Below, piece after piece: positions 11,583 through 21,438 of a stretch of DNA of 64,000 nucleotides; the stretch's first letter is position 1; each line of letters opens with the position of its first letter. The notes below the pieces were generated by a model. The model did no database searches, was not told the origin of the DNA, and was given only the letters and a program-made list of their open reading frames with translations. A program made the translations under genes and the position numbers. The stretch is taken from positions 1-64,000 of the forward strand of contig JAFJTR010000087.1 of the NCBI GenBank assembly GCA_022559985.1, read 5' to 3'. The stretch is from Parastagonospora avenae f. sp. tritici 18332-5. Taxonomy: Eukaryota > Ascomycota > Dothideomycetes > Pleosporales > Phaeosphaeriaceae.

Positions 11583-12489
11583 TCAGGCTGGAGCTATATG
11601 AGACTCACGAGGCTGCGCACTGCTTTGAGGCCCTGCGATAGGCTTCTTTTTTTGATGAGCCTTAACAAGAGCTTTAATGTTTCTTCTCTTACTCTTTTGG
11701 GCAGTTTGTTGAGCTTGCTGGAGTCGTTGTTGAGTCCTACGAGCTACCTGTCGTGAGGCTCGATCAGCAGCCTCACGAGCCTTCTCCTCTTGCCTCATCA
11801 ATTGAGCTGCTGCTCTTGCTGCACGCCTTGCCTCAACTGCCCTAAGCTTCTCCTGCCTCCTCTCCTCACGTACGCGAGCTGCCTCAGCCTTCTGGTGTTG
11901 TAGTTGCTCCTCCTCGAGCTCTTCTTGGTGCTGGCGATCACGTGCATTCTTCACCTTCCTTGGGGACCAGAATATAGCGCCACCGTGATACTCCTCAGCT
12001 GCCTCTAGAGGCAGAGCCTTGCCTCGCTTCCTACGCTTCTTCTCATTGATGGGAGCTTCCTTGAGTCTCACATTCTCATGCTCAGCTAGTACTGATCTGA
12101 TCGAGAGTCGGTGGATCGTTTGGTTGAGCTTTGAGATCTTTTTCTGGCCTCGATCAGCTACAGCGTGATCAACCAGCTGCCTAATCTTCTTCCAATGAGA
12201 GGCACTTAAGGCTAAGAAGTCGCTATCGCCTAATTGGCCTGATTGAGCTAGCTCATTAAATCGTTTAAGTATCACCTCTGGCTCGAAAGGTGAGAGGCCA
12301 GTTGCCTCAAAGGCCTTGAGTATAGTATCTGTCTTAAACGAGGCCTCCCAGGCAGCCATAAACATGGGATAGAAGTCTCTTTTGCTCATAGACGTGAGCC
12401 CTTAGTAACTCTCCATGAGTGCAGCTACCTGTTTGAGTAGGCTGATGAGAGTGGCTTGAAAATGACAACGTCAAGCGGCTTGTGTCGAA
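11583..12489 (-). mobile_element. Truncated pogo/Fot1-type transposase
   Basis: An open frame from ATG 12389 to 11583 (268 codons) begins with DFYPMFMAAWEASF and ILKAFEATGLSPFEP, the hallmark end of DDE_1 (pogo/Fot1/Tigger) transposases. After it comes a long K/R/Q/E-rich coiled tail. Upstream in the same element but broken by a stop lies KPLDVVIFKPLSSAYSN, which corresponds to the HxLQPLDV segment that follows the last catalytic Asp. The DNA-binding and DDE catalytic parts are absent. The fragment stops abruptly where P450 sequence begins on the opposite strand. No terminal inverted repeat or TA duplication could be placed. Non-autonomous and dead. Confidence 0.85.
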
Positions 12490-12509
12490 CTGAATTCGCC
12501 GATTGCTCA

Positions 12510-14352
12510 GATATTTATCCAACCATTCCTCAGCAAACCCTGGGTAATCATCACAGACAGTCGCAAGTAGGTCAACGCAATCAGCTGTATCTGCGCACTG
12601 GGTTACATTAAGAACAGAGCACAGGACATCCTGACCCGCCGTACTCGTGGATTCGATCGAGGCGAGAGATTTGGCCATCCATTTAGGATTGTGGTACCCC
12701 ACGCAGGAGCTGGACACCGCACTACTAGCCACTGGCAGGATAGTAGACGACTGATGGCAGACACAATGTCCCCTGGTTTCCTGCGAAATGTGGCAGGTCC
12801 ACACAATCACTCTCATGCTAGATCCCTTGTACAGCTGTGGAAAGCGAAGGGAGCTCTTGCCAAAGGTCGAAGTTTCGATATAGCCTCGGACTTGAAGGAT
12901 GTTTTGGACGACAGTATCTTCGCCGCCGCATTTGTTGTGTCTCGTGGTGGTATAGACGCCAAATTGGAAGCACTGTCTTGGGTAGCCCGGAGATTGCACT
13001 GAACTCTCCCTTTTGTGCTTGGCATCTTGCATTTGCACTAAGATTCTACCCAAAGCTTCGACTAGCTGTCCAGCGCAAGGATCGCTTCATACAATAGAGG
13101 CTTGACGAGGCATGGAAAAAATTCAACCGACTCACAAGCTCTGAGACCGATAGTAAATCAGCTGCTGAATTCCTGATTGCTCGTGACGTTGCACAATCAA
13201 GCAAAAGTGGTAGGAAGGCACACTATGATAGCCCGATGGTGAAGGACGAACTCTTCCTGTTCATGTTCGCTGGCTTCGAAACAGGCCCCACAACCGTAAA
13301 TGGGGTTACTGTCCGTACGCAAGTACGGCTTAATTCACGGCGCAATTGCGGCTCAATACAGTCTGTGCGCCAAGGGGCCACATGTAGATAAGAACCCTCC
13401 TTCTCCGCAAGGAGAGAGAGGGTAGTAGTCAAGTAATCAACAGAATCATCTTGCCTGCTCACCTTTTGGCGTACGCCTGCGGGCGTACACATCCAATACC
13501 CGGTCAACCGACATTTACTGATTTTGTAAGATCTCGTTTGAACGAGCTTGTGGCTGATTACTCGCAGGCTTTCAGTTTCTGATCAAGCTAAGCTAAGAGA
13601 CACTCTGCGTGAATCTTTGGAGGATACTTGTGAGTAAGGTGAGCCACCAACACTTGATGCCATACACAAAACCAAGATAACTTTACATGTATGCATTTTT
13701 GGAGGAGATGACACGGTCGTCTCCTACCTCCATGTCGAATGGGAGGATTACTACACAAGATGTTGAAGTTCTAGGATATCATATCCCAAAAGGTGTTGAA
13801 TTGCGGCTGGTGGTAAACCGGCACTCCCTTTCGATCTTCAACAACAGCTGCAGTAATGCATGTCCCCAGAATATTGGACCAAGCCAGAAAGCTCCACCCT
13901 CGGACATCCCAGACAGCCGGCACAGAAGCGGGAACGAATCAGAAACACAGAAGTCGCCATGAACTGGAGCTTGGGAGCCGCACAGTCTGGCCGAATTCAT
14001 GCCTGAGAGATGGTTCCGCAAGAGTGAAGATGGCACATATGAGTTCGACCCACAAGCAGGTCCAAATCATTCATTTGGGGTTGTTCCGAGAGGGTCTCTT
14101 GGTGAGCAGAACTTCCATGCAGTCAATTTGTGGAAATCATTACACTCGCTGATATTCCCGAAAGGCAGAAGGCTCGCCATGCATACTATGAAGACCTTTT
14201 TTGTGCTTGTGCTCTGGGAATTCGAGCTGTTACCGCTGCCTTCCAAGATAGACTCTTTTGCTTCGGTAGACTTGCTCACACATCAGCCGCTGGTTAATCA
14301 TGTTCGTCTACGATCAAGCTCACTAGGCCGACCACGAGACTTTCGCGTTTGA
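12510..14352 (+). pseudogene. Cytochrome P450 pseudogene, haem Cys lost
   Basis: Plus-strand fragments in shifting frames follow P450 order. They are AQDILTRRTRGFDRG (~12615), a C-helix region RRLMADTMSPGFL (~12750), FDIASDLKDVLDDSIFAAAF (~12870), I-helix KDELFLFMFAGFET (~13240-13280), LRDTLRESLED (~13600), K-helix-like YAFLEEMTRSSPTS (~13687), PERWFRK (~14000) and FGVVPRGSLG (~14076-14103). GRRLA and WEFELLP follow a still-recognisable intron of about 62 nt. In the haem loop FGxGPRxCxG the cysteine codon is TCT (Ser, 14095-14097) and the second Gly is Val. The N-terminus is cut off by the transposase fragment, frameshifts are multiple, and an insert interrupts the I-helix exon. It is clearly non-functional. 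The product was probably a terpene-modifying oxygenase of the same cluster. Confidence 0.85.
13310..13489. mobile_element. MITE-like insert in the P450 pseudogene
   Basis: About 180 bp breaks the P450 sequence right after the I-helix FAGFET motif. Its ends are imperfect inverted repeats: the left begins TGTCCGTACGCAAG, and the right read on the minus strand begins TGTACGCCCGCAGG. It has no coding capacity. A target-site duplication was not found, so the exact ends are tentative. Confidence 0.5.
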
Positions 14353-14611
14353 AAGGTTCCCATAATACCACATGAATGAGACAGGGGTATGTGCCAGCAC
14401 CAGAGTATGAGGGTACACATGGCTGAGGGTGCCTTGTTGCCTATAATGACTGCTAAAAGCTGTAAATAGGATGACAGTGGGTAGACGGTACAGCTAGAGT
14501 GGTTGAACGTTGCGCGTTGCACGTTCCCAATTCAACCTCAGAACAACGACGTCTAATAATCGTAGCAAGTAACCCATAAATAACACGTCGATGTCGGCCA
14601 ATTCGACAAGT

Positions 14612-14780
14612 CAACATCCCATGGTCATATGTACAGGAATGGACTGTTATCTATCACAGGGATGTATTGACTCACAAATTCATGGGACACATCTGTGCCG
14701 AAATCCCATCGATAATGCCTATGGTAATGATAAAAGATACAAAACACGAGACTTCATCAATCTCCTTGCTCACCCATCCA
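14612..14780 (+). repeat. Diverged copy of the GT2 3' flank
   Basis: Two blocks match the sequence just downstream of the glycosyltransferase gene. GTCAACATCCCATGGTCATATGTA corresponds to about 20990, and ATGGGACACATCTG-GCCGAAA corresponds to 21059. Both are in the same order, followed by a TGCTCACCCAT-CAGC block in both places. The spacing differs by indels. This suggests an old duplication of the flank. Confidence 0.6.
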
Positions 14781-14859
14781 GCAAGGACTAGGAGGATATC
14801 GTCTTGTGATTTGCGATGGAAAGGGAGGTACGTGGGTCGTAAGCCGATATTATACGCAA

Positions 14860-14970
14860 GAACCGTGATTAGGTAATTGCCACAGACAGTTGCAAGTAGG
14901 CCAACGTATATAATACCTCTGTGCACTTACTTGCATCGAGAACATAGCACAGCCATACTAACCACCACAC
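14860..14970 (+). pseudogene. Second P450 5' fragment
   Basis: The stretch ACAGACAGTTGCAAGTAGGCCAACG and the following ~60 bases match 12545-12650 of the larger P450 pseudogene with scattered changes. Only this short N-terminal part remains, with stops in every frame. It points to two related P450 copies having existed here. Confidence 0.55.
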
Positions 14971-15106
14971 TTAGAGGACAAAAATTAGCAAAAAGAAAAT
15001 GAGAAACATACAACAGCAGATTTGCCAGTGGTCACCCACTTGACTACTACTCCGCCGGTGGGTTAATGTTCCCGCTCGGAAAATTGCCTTTCTGTTCGTA
15101 CCAATA

Positions 15107-15302
15107 TTTGGAGTGATCGTACGAGTCACCTGATCATCACATGATCAGCCTCTGCACGCGACTTAGGGGCTAGTGCAGGAGTATATAGTCTTCTCGTACG
15201 ATAGCTTCAATCAGTCAATCAATCTGCAACAACTCAAAGTTTGCAACTTGCTTCACACCGTACAATTGTACTTGCTTTACCTAAGGTGAAGTTCTACCAA
15301 CA
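15107..15302 (+). mobile_element. Probable solo LTR (Copia-like)
   Basis: About 196 bp starts TTTGGAGTGATCGTACGAGTCACC and ends CTACCAACA, the expected TGTTGG...CCAACA ends with the first bases decayed. Inside are a dyad (TGATCATCACATGATCA), a TATATAG box, and a TCAATCAGTCAATCAATCTGC block typical of fungal LTR leader regions. No internal retrotransposon sequence is adjacent, and no clear 5-bp target duplication remains. Confidence 0.6.
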
Positions 15303-15672
15303 CTTTCCGAGTTTTCAGTTATGTGCAAATGCGGATTTCATCATACATGTATCGAATTACTGCCATCTGTTTTCCGCCTGCAATAACCTCTTACAGTACT
15401 TTGAAAAGCGATTTCAATGACTTGCAATCTCTCTAACTATTTACTTGTACAATATAGTCTTATGATACTCGTGTCAGATATGAGCAAGGTTGGCCGCATC
15501 ACAGGCTCGGCTGGAATGGAACTGCATGGAATGGACCGCGCGGCTGGTCGCACAAGGGCGGGGGATAATAGCCACCTGTTCATAGATCAGACGAGGGAGG
15601 ACAATCAATCACTTCAATCATCAACATTTTTCAAGAACCCCTTTAGATCTCGCAACTCGTTTCATAGCGTAT
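15303..15672. other. Intergenic, 3' flank of the acyltransferase
   Basis: No gene recognised. An 87-codon open frame on the plus strand has no domain and poor coding character. Confidence 0.5.
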
Positions 15673-17092
15673 TTATGTGATGTTGTTACTTAGCCGTCTC
15701 TCTATATACAATCCTAGAGCAATACTTTTTTGATCGACCGCGTCTGCCATGTGAACACTGATCAGTAGAAGTGTTCCTGCTACCAAAGGCATTGTTAAAA
15801 TCCAAGCTAGAAAGTCGTCGTCACTCACACCAGTGAAACATGAACTTGTCCAATGCAATCCGGGATTTAACATGATCCGAAGAACAGTCTGGTGACAAAG
15901 GTACAAGCTAAACGAGATGCGTCCTAGGAATTGTGCTGCCCTAGATTCGAACGGTGCTCGGAGTCGAGGTAGTATACGCATACTACCAACGACCAAAATG
16001 GCGCCGAATGTATGCCATGTGCGCCACGTTGTTTCCGTGTCCCACCACGGAAGCGGAGGAGATAAGTCGAGGAAGAACCAATCCGCCGGGAAATTTGCGC
16101 CAGTCCGAATTGGTGTGGGTAGACATAGAAGGCAGATGCCCGCAACGAAGACCAAGTACTTCAACAACGTTGAAAGTCGATCCAGTCCGGTCTCATATGA
16201 ACTCAACTCCCGGTGGTCGCGATAAGAATGGGATACATGTGGCTGTATTTCTTGCTGTTTATGTGATTCAGAAGCGTTGAGTTCTGCAAACAAGACTCCA
16301 GCGAAGAAAGCCATGAATACGGGTGTGCCATTCCACCATGACCTCACACAAAGAAGTCCTATGATTATCATTCGTACCATCTCTCGAGTATTCGACAGCC
16401 CAAGGAGTGTCAAGTATACTTTCATAGAGCCACGAATTTCCACAGGGATGGTCCAAAAGTCTGACATGATGATCAGGGTAGGTGGTTATGTATTTCCCAA
16501 TTTACTTACGGTCATTGAGTGTCAAGTTCTGAACATTTTGCACATTGATGATGCTGATAAAAGACCGGATTAGGCATTGTATGTGCGGGATCGGAGACTT
16601 CCACGGTTTTGCGCCTGGACATCCTGTACCTTCTTTGAAAGGCATGGTATAAAGCCCAGCATAGTACAGTACATGACTCGCTAGCATCATAATTGCGACC
16701 GGGAAGCACAGCCGAAATGTCCTCCTAACCACACTGCTCGTCAACCTATGGTAAAATCTGGCCAGTGAACCTTCATGACGGATTTTGATCAGGCCGATTG
16801 AGACGGAGTATCCGGATACGATAAAGAAGATATCAACCATGCCTGGCCCTGAGAAGAAAACCCGAAAGGGTGCGATTTGAAATAGGTGTCGATTTTCAGA
16901 TGCTGGAAAGTCCCAAAAGGATCGATAAGGTGTGAAAAACCTTCCAGCTGTCATATGGTACCAAACAACGATAACTGCGGCGACACCTCGAAGGCCATCC
17001 AACCAAATCTCCCTGCCTGTGGAGGCTGATCTTTTCGCCATATTATGAAGATTTCTGTGCATACAAACGCGGTGATCAGAAGCGGGGAACAT
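15673..17092 (-). CDS. Acyltransferase 3 family membrane protein
   Basis: Two exons, 17092-16510 and 16460-15673, with a 49-nt intron (GTAAGT...CAG); 456 residues from the most upstream ATG. In-frame ATGs at 17062 and 17041 are equally possible starts. The family signature runs REIWLDGLRGVAAVIVVWYHM near the N-terminus, then GMVDIFFIVSGYSVS, HFWTIPVEIRGSM across the splice, and FLGRISFSLYLCHQTV. Multiple hydrophobic segments continue to the end. Such proteins move acyl (often acetyl) groups onto sugars or other acceptors in a membrane. No disruption is seen. It is divergent from the glycosyltransferase at 18958 and adjoins the dead terpene cluster. Its acceptor may be a glycan or, alternatively, a terpenoid from the former pathway. 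Confidence 0.9.
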
Positions 17093-18957
17093 CGAGGAGT
17101 GTGATGATTTGATGTGACAGCCGGCTTCTCTCAAATTCGTAGCTTCGGTTTCAATTCTGACAATTGAGGATGATATTGGAGGTGAAGAGTCGAGGTGCAG
17201 CGGGGATCATCAATGGGATGATTTACACATCCAGATCCAAAGCTTTCAACGGTTCAAAAGCAGGAAGGTGTCGTGTAAGGTGTCAAGCCTCTCGATATTC
17301 GACGCTAAGTGCAGATGAAATCGCTCGAGAGGTTCTCAGAGAATAGATATTGTAGGTTTTCTTTGGGATTGAGATCGAGAATAATCAGACTCGTTAAGCC
17401 AAATATTTTTCAGCTGGTGTGAAGAAATGTTGATCACAATTCGGGTGATTTGTACGAGTGAGGGAGCGCTATCAATCCTTGTCCCAACATCCACTTTCAC
17501 GCTACTACCGTATAATTCTACCGAAGTCGCCGAGCGCTAGCCAGGGGCGGGAGCTGCGCTAACCGAAGGCAATTTAAAACACCTCAACCACTGCAGAGCT
17601 TAGCTGTATTTAAAAAGACCACGTCAGCAGTTTAGGCCTATCAGTGCTGAGGGCTGTTATTTAAACTTATTAGGTGCGAACCGTCCCGTGTCTAACGTTC
17701 GACGACTTGGGCAGAATCATACGGTACAGGGTCTCTGCGTGCAAAGTTGCACCCTGGATAGCGCAGTCGATCAGTTGCCATGAGCTCCGATAAGCTGAGT
17801 CTAATTATCATGCTCAAATTTGACGTTTTTATCCTGCTTTACTGCCGTTTTTCCTCTAAGAGAATAGATGCGCGACGGTCCGACGCGTTGATACATACTG
17901 ATAATAGCTAGAATTCACCAGGATGCGAATTGGCATTTGGACGGCCTGTACGTACCTACCTGGTGACGCGTCATTGTCATATCAATTGCCTGATACCGCA
18001 CCACAGAAGCACCGGTGAGACACCTCGCGTACGATAGATAGCCTGATATCTAATAAATCTCTTGCAAAGTTGGCGCGTGATTCGAAAGCCTAAGGAATCC
18101 TAGCTATGAACTAAGCCTATCTATGAACTCCTGTAGGGGCCATGAATCGAACTCCGTTTCTTCGTGCGTAATTGCCCTCTCTCTGCGATGCCGCGGGACT
18201 CAGGAGTGCATACGGAGTTCGCAGCGTTTCAGAGGCGAGCAGGGCTGGCAGGGCCCTGGTATCTTATCAGGTGCGGCAGCATAGACTACGACAAAACAAC
18301 TCTAAGATTGAGCAGCCAAGGACGCGCCGAGCCGAACTGCTTGCTGATAGCAACAGTAGGTGCGTAGGTCGTTAGTGATGATGCGTTGTGTACTATACTG
18401 CACTTTTTAACCCCCGGTAGGACGAAACACGCCTAGCATCAATGCGATTCCAGCCCTACAGCACTAGCAAAACGGAAATAGTGGAACAGTATTTGTGGGG
18501 AGGCAGAGATAATACAGTTCTAGCACGGTATTAGATTTTTACTTAATTCTGTTGAGGCATTCTGCTGCTACTGCAGTTGTAGCTACGCGAGGCGTCCCAG
18601 CGGAGCTGCTCACTTGCGATAGTACACTAGATCTACTGCTAATGTGTATGCCTACTACTGCAGCGCATGTGTAGTGCAGCGGTCCAGTTTAAGAAGGCCT
18701 GCAAAATCCCCACCTCAAGTACAGTACACTGGACCCACTTCTAAAATGTGTGCCTACTACTGCATTGCAGCGCATACGCAGCGCAGCGGTCCATTTCAAG
18801 AAGGCCCGTAAGATTCCTCCGCAGTAAACCGCCGGCGTATGCTCGTTTCGCCCTTTCCTATCTCGTGTGACTGGTGTGATTGTGTTTATTTATGATCTAA
18901 AACCTCACTGTGATTCCTTTTTGCTTTGTCCAAGGCTCTTTCAAGAAAATACTTACA
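17093..18957. other. Divergent intergenic region, AT3 to GT2
   Basis: This 1.9 kb separates two divergently transcribed genes and must hold both promoters. I see no open frame with coding character, but there is a 100-bp tandem duplication at 18621-18820 close to the glycosyltransferase start. A tRNA-like B-box (GAGTTCGATTC, minus strand near 18150) lacks an A-box partner. Confidence 0.5.
18621..18820. repeat. Tandem duplication of ~100 bp
   Basis: Two adjacent copies start AGTACACT at 18621 and 18723 and share TGTGTATGCCTACTACTGCA-like and GCAGCGGTCCA(G/T)TT(T/C)AAGAAGGCC blocks. They lie 140-340 bp upstream of the glycosyltransferase ATG, so they could duplicate promoter elements. Confidence 0.7.
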
Positions 18958-20944
18958 ATGGGCTGGCTGCGCACAAGACTTGAGCGACTCTGCTCATATT
19001 CCTTCTCTTTGCTATCAAGATCACACGAACTGGAGATTAAGCGCAAGCACCACTCAGAGCTAGAGACTCAGAATCTTGTCACTGCATTTGCAAAGCTTTC
19101 TAACTTCATTGGCTGCTTAGTTGCAGCCACGCTTTACCACTATCTGACCTTTTACTGGTCCGATTACTTTTTCACTTTCGACACCATTATGACAGTTTAT
19201 TTTGCGGAACACTGCGGCTGGGCTAATGAGAGAGTCCGTCAAAGGGGCGATACGCATGCACAAAGAAAGAGCGAGGTTTATCCAGATCTGAGCCTGGCCG
19301 AAAGAGGAGAGTATCGTACGCCTCCCAAACGTTCGCCAGAGCCTGATCTTGGGTGTATTGCTGCAATCGTAGGATATCGCGAGGATCCTGTTATTTATAC
19401 CAAGGCTCTCGAAAGTTATCGGGATGCAGAGAGATGTCAATTTGTGCTTGCTTGCATTGATGGCAATCAAAAAGAAGACCAGGCAATGGTTGATGTTTTT
19501 CAAAAGGTGTGACGCTCAATTTTCGTTTTCCAACATTCGCCATCTTGCGGGTCAGCTAATAATGGTTAGGTCTACCCAAGTGGCTCGGCTGTTCTCAATC
19601 TTCCTATTCCACTCGTGGACATTGCACTCCAAATGGATCGCGATGAGGATACTTTGGGCAAAGACGAAATTCTTATCGAGAAATGCGTAGCATTGGCTAA
19701 GCACACGTTACTTGAAAACCACATACATGTCACAGGTCCTGATGCCATAACTCATCTATGTGTGGCCCAGCCTCATATGCACAAGAAGGGCATCATGTTC
19801 ACCTCTTTCATCATATGTTTTGCCCTGTCTGACCTCCTGGGTCTTGAGTTCGTGTGGACTTCTGACTCAGATTCTATGGTCCACAAAGATACGATTAAGA
19901 CAACAATTGAAACCATTCGTGGTGACGACAAATGTGCAGGCGCCAGTACTGCGCTGAGAATCCACAACGGTAAAGACAATCTTGTTACCACGCTGGGGAA
20001 CACAATTTACTTGAATGAATTACATCTTTCAAGATGTTTTTCGAGCGCTGTAGGCTCCAACGATTGCCAGAGCGGACCTTGTGCGGCATTTCGCACCAAG
20101 GTTATCAAACCTGAATTACTGGCTTGGTACAAGCAGAGAGTCTTTGGGAATTGGATGGTCAGTTTTCTTCTCTTTTCATCAACATCGTACTTAAAGTGTA
20201 CTTGTTGCTCATAGCACTGATGGTGAACAGGTCGTCAACGAAGATAGACACATGACCACTCGCCTCCTGCTCTCGGGCTATCGTGTCCGCTATATCACAC
20301 ACGCAGTGACCGCGACTGAAACACCCGTTACTCTCCGCCGTTGGCTTCTCCAGCAAGTTCGATGGTCTCGCGCCGTACACATCGAGTCTTACGTTCATCC
20401 AACCATGTACCTCCACCAACCACCCCTTTTCTTCTATGTTGCGTTGCGGCGAGAGCTCACATCTCTTGTTCACTTTACAACGATCACATCATACTGTCTC
20501 GTAGGCGTCAGCCCTTTCGCACATTTTATACCAAGGGACTATATCGCCAAATTTGTGTTGACCGCTGTTTATTTGAAGACAAGGAACCCCATCAACCCTA
20601 CGTGGGGCGAGTGGGTCTGGTCGACTCCTGCTGCTCTATTTTTCATGATACCACAACCAGCAATTCAAGCTTGGAGTTTTGTAACCATGCTTGCTAATGA
20701 ATGGGGTACATCAATGAGGGGGGAACTGAAGACACAGGAACAGAATCGATGGAGAGAACTACGGAAGAAGGCTTGGGAGGTAGGGTTTTTCGTTATTTGG
20801 ATGGGCATTCTTGGCGGAGCGGCCGGTCGTTACATAAGTTCAGAGTTGGGACTAGATGTATGGACAAGCGAGTTATGCATAGGAGTAGGCATGACAGTCA
20901 TGTGGACTATTTTTGGATATTGGATTCTTACTATCGAGGAATAA
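18958..20944 (+). CDS. Family-2 glycosyltransferase, ZtGT2/hyaluronan-synthase-like
   Basis: Three exons, 18958-19506, 19570-20157 and 20231-20944, give 616 residues. The ATG begins MGWLRTRLERL. One N-terminal membrane segment (around residues 55-80) precedes a cytosolic GT2 domain. That domain has IAAIVGYREDP, the donor-binding SDSD (19861-19872), acceptor-site ED (20240-20245) and the processivity motif QQVRW (20351-20365). Four or five C-terminal membrane helices follow. This order is that of processive synthases such as hyaluronan synthase, NodC and chitin synthase. The fungal subgroup includes ZtGT2 of Zymoseptoria, needed for hyphal growth on solid surfaces (established knowledge; assignment from memory). 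The polymer is not known. The acyltransferase gene lies divergently upstream. All catalytic motifs are intact. Confidence 0.93.
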
Positions 20945-21438
20945 GATACCTCTAAATTAGCAGGATAGCGGACGGGAAGCCTTGTTGTCAACTTCCTATG
21001 GTCTTATGTAAAAGGATGTTTCGTGGGAGATTGATATGTTCCCGTTACTGGCGAGCGTATGGGACACATCTGGGCCGAAACTCTATGCTCGAATGTGATG
21101 CTCACCCATGCAGCTTGCTCATTGTATCTTCATGAACACAATAAACCTAAAGCTGCTTCTAGTACCATCGGAAGTGTTGGAGCTCTCGATATCGCCATCG
21201 CCATCGTACATGTTGTCCTCGCAGCTAGCGCACATCTTCCAAGAGCCTTTTACTAACAGTCTATCTTTGCATATGACCGTACCTCTCAGCCAGCTCAATC
21301 GATGTTCATGACTGCGTCTGAGAATGGAAAAGGAACGTCACACTACACTTCCCGGCGCTCGCGTATGCGTAGCCCAAATGCGCGGGGCTCGGGTAACTGC
21401 ACCTCCAAATCCATCGGTATTTCACCCGTATCCTTCTA
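20945..21438. other. GT2 3' flank, source of the duplicated block
   Basis: Positions 20988-21125 match 14612-14780. There is no gene. The stretch runs into the tail of the CorA-like pseudogene on the minus strand. Confidence 0.5.

Noticed and set aside
12334..13053. 239-codon minus-strand open frame
   Set aside because: It is the antisense of the plus-strand P450 pseudogene and crosses into the transposase fragment in another frame. It has no domain.
18130..18180. tRNA gene on the minus strand
   Set aside because: A B-box-like GAGTTCGATTC is present, but no A-box, anticodon arm or acceptor pairing could be found.
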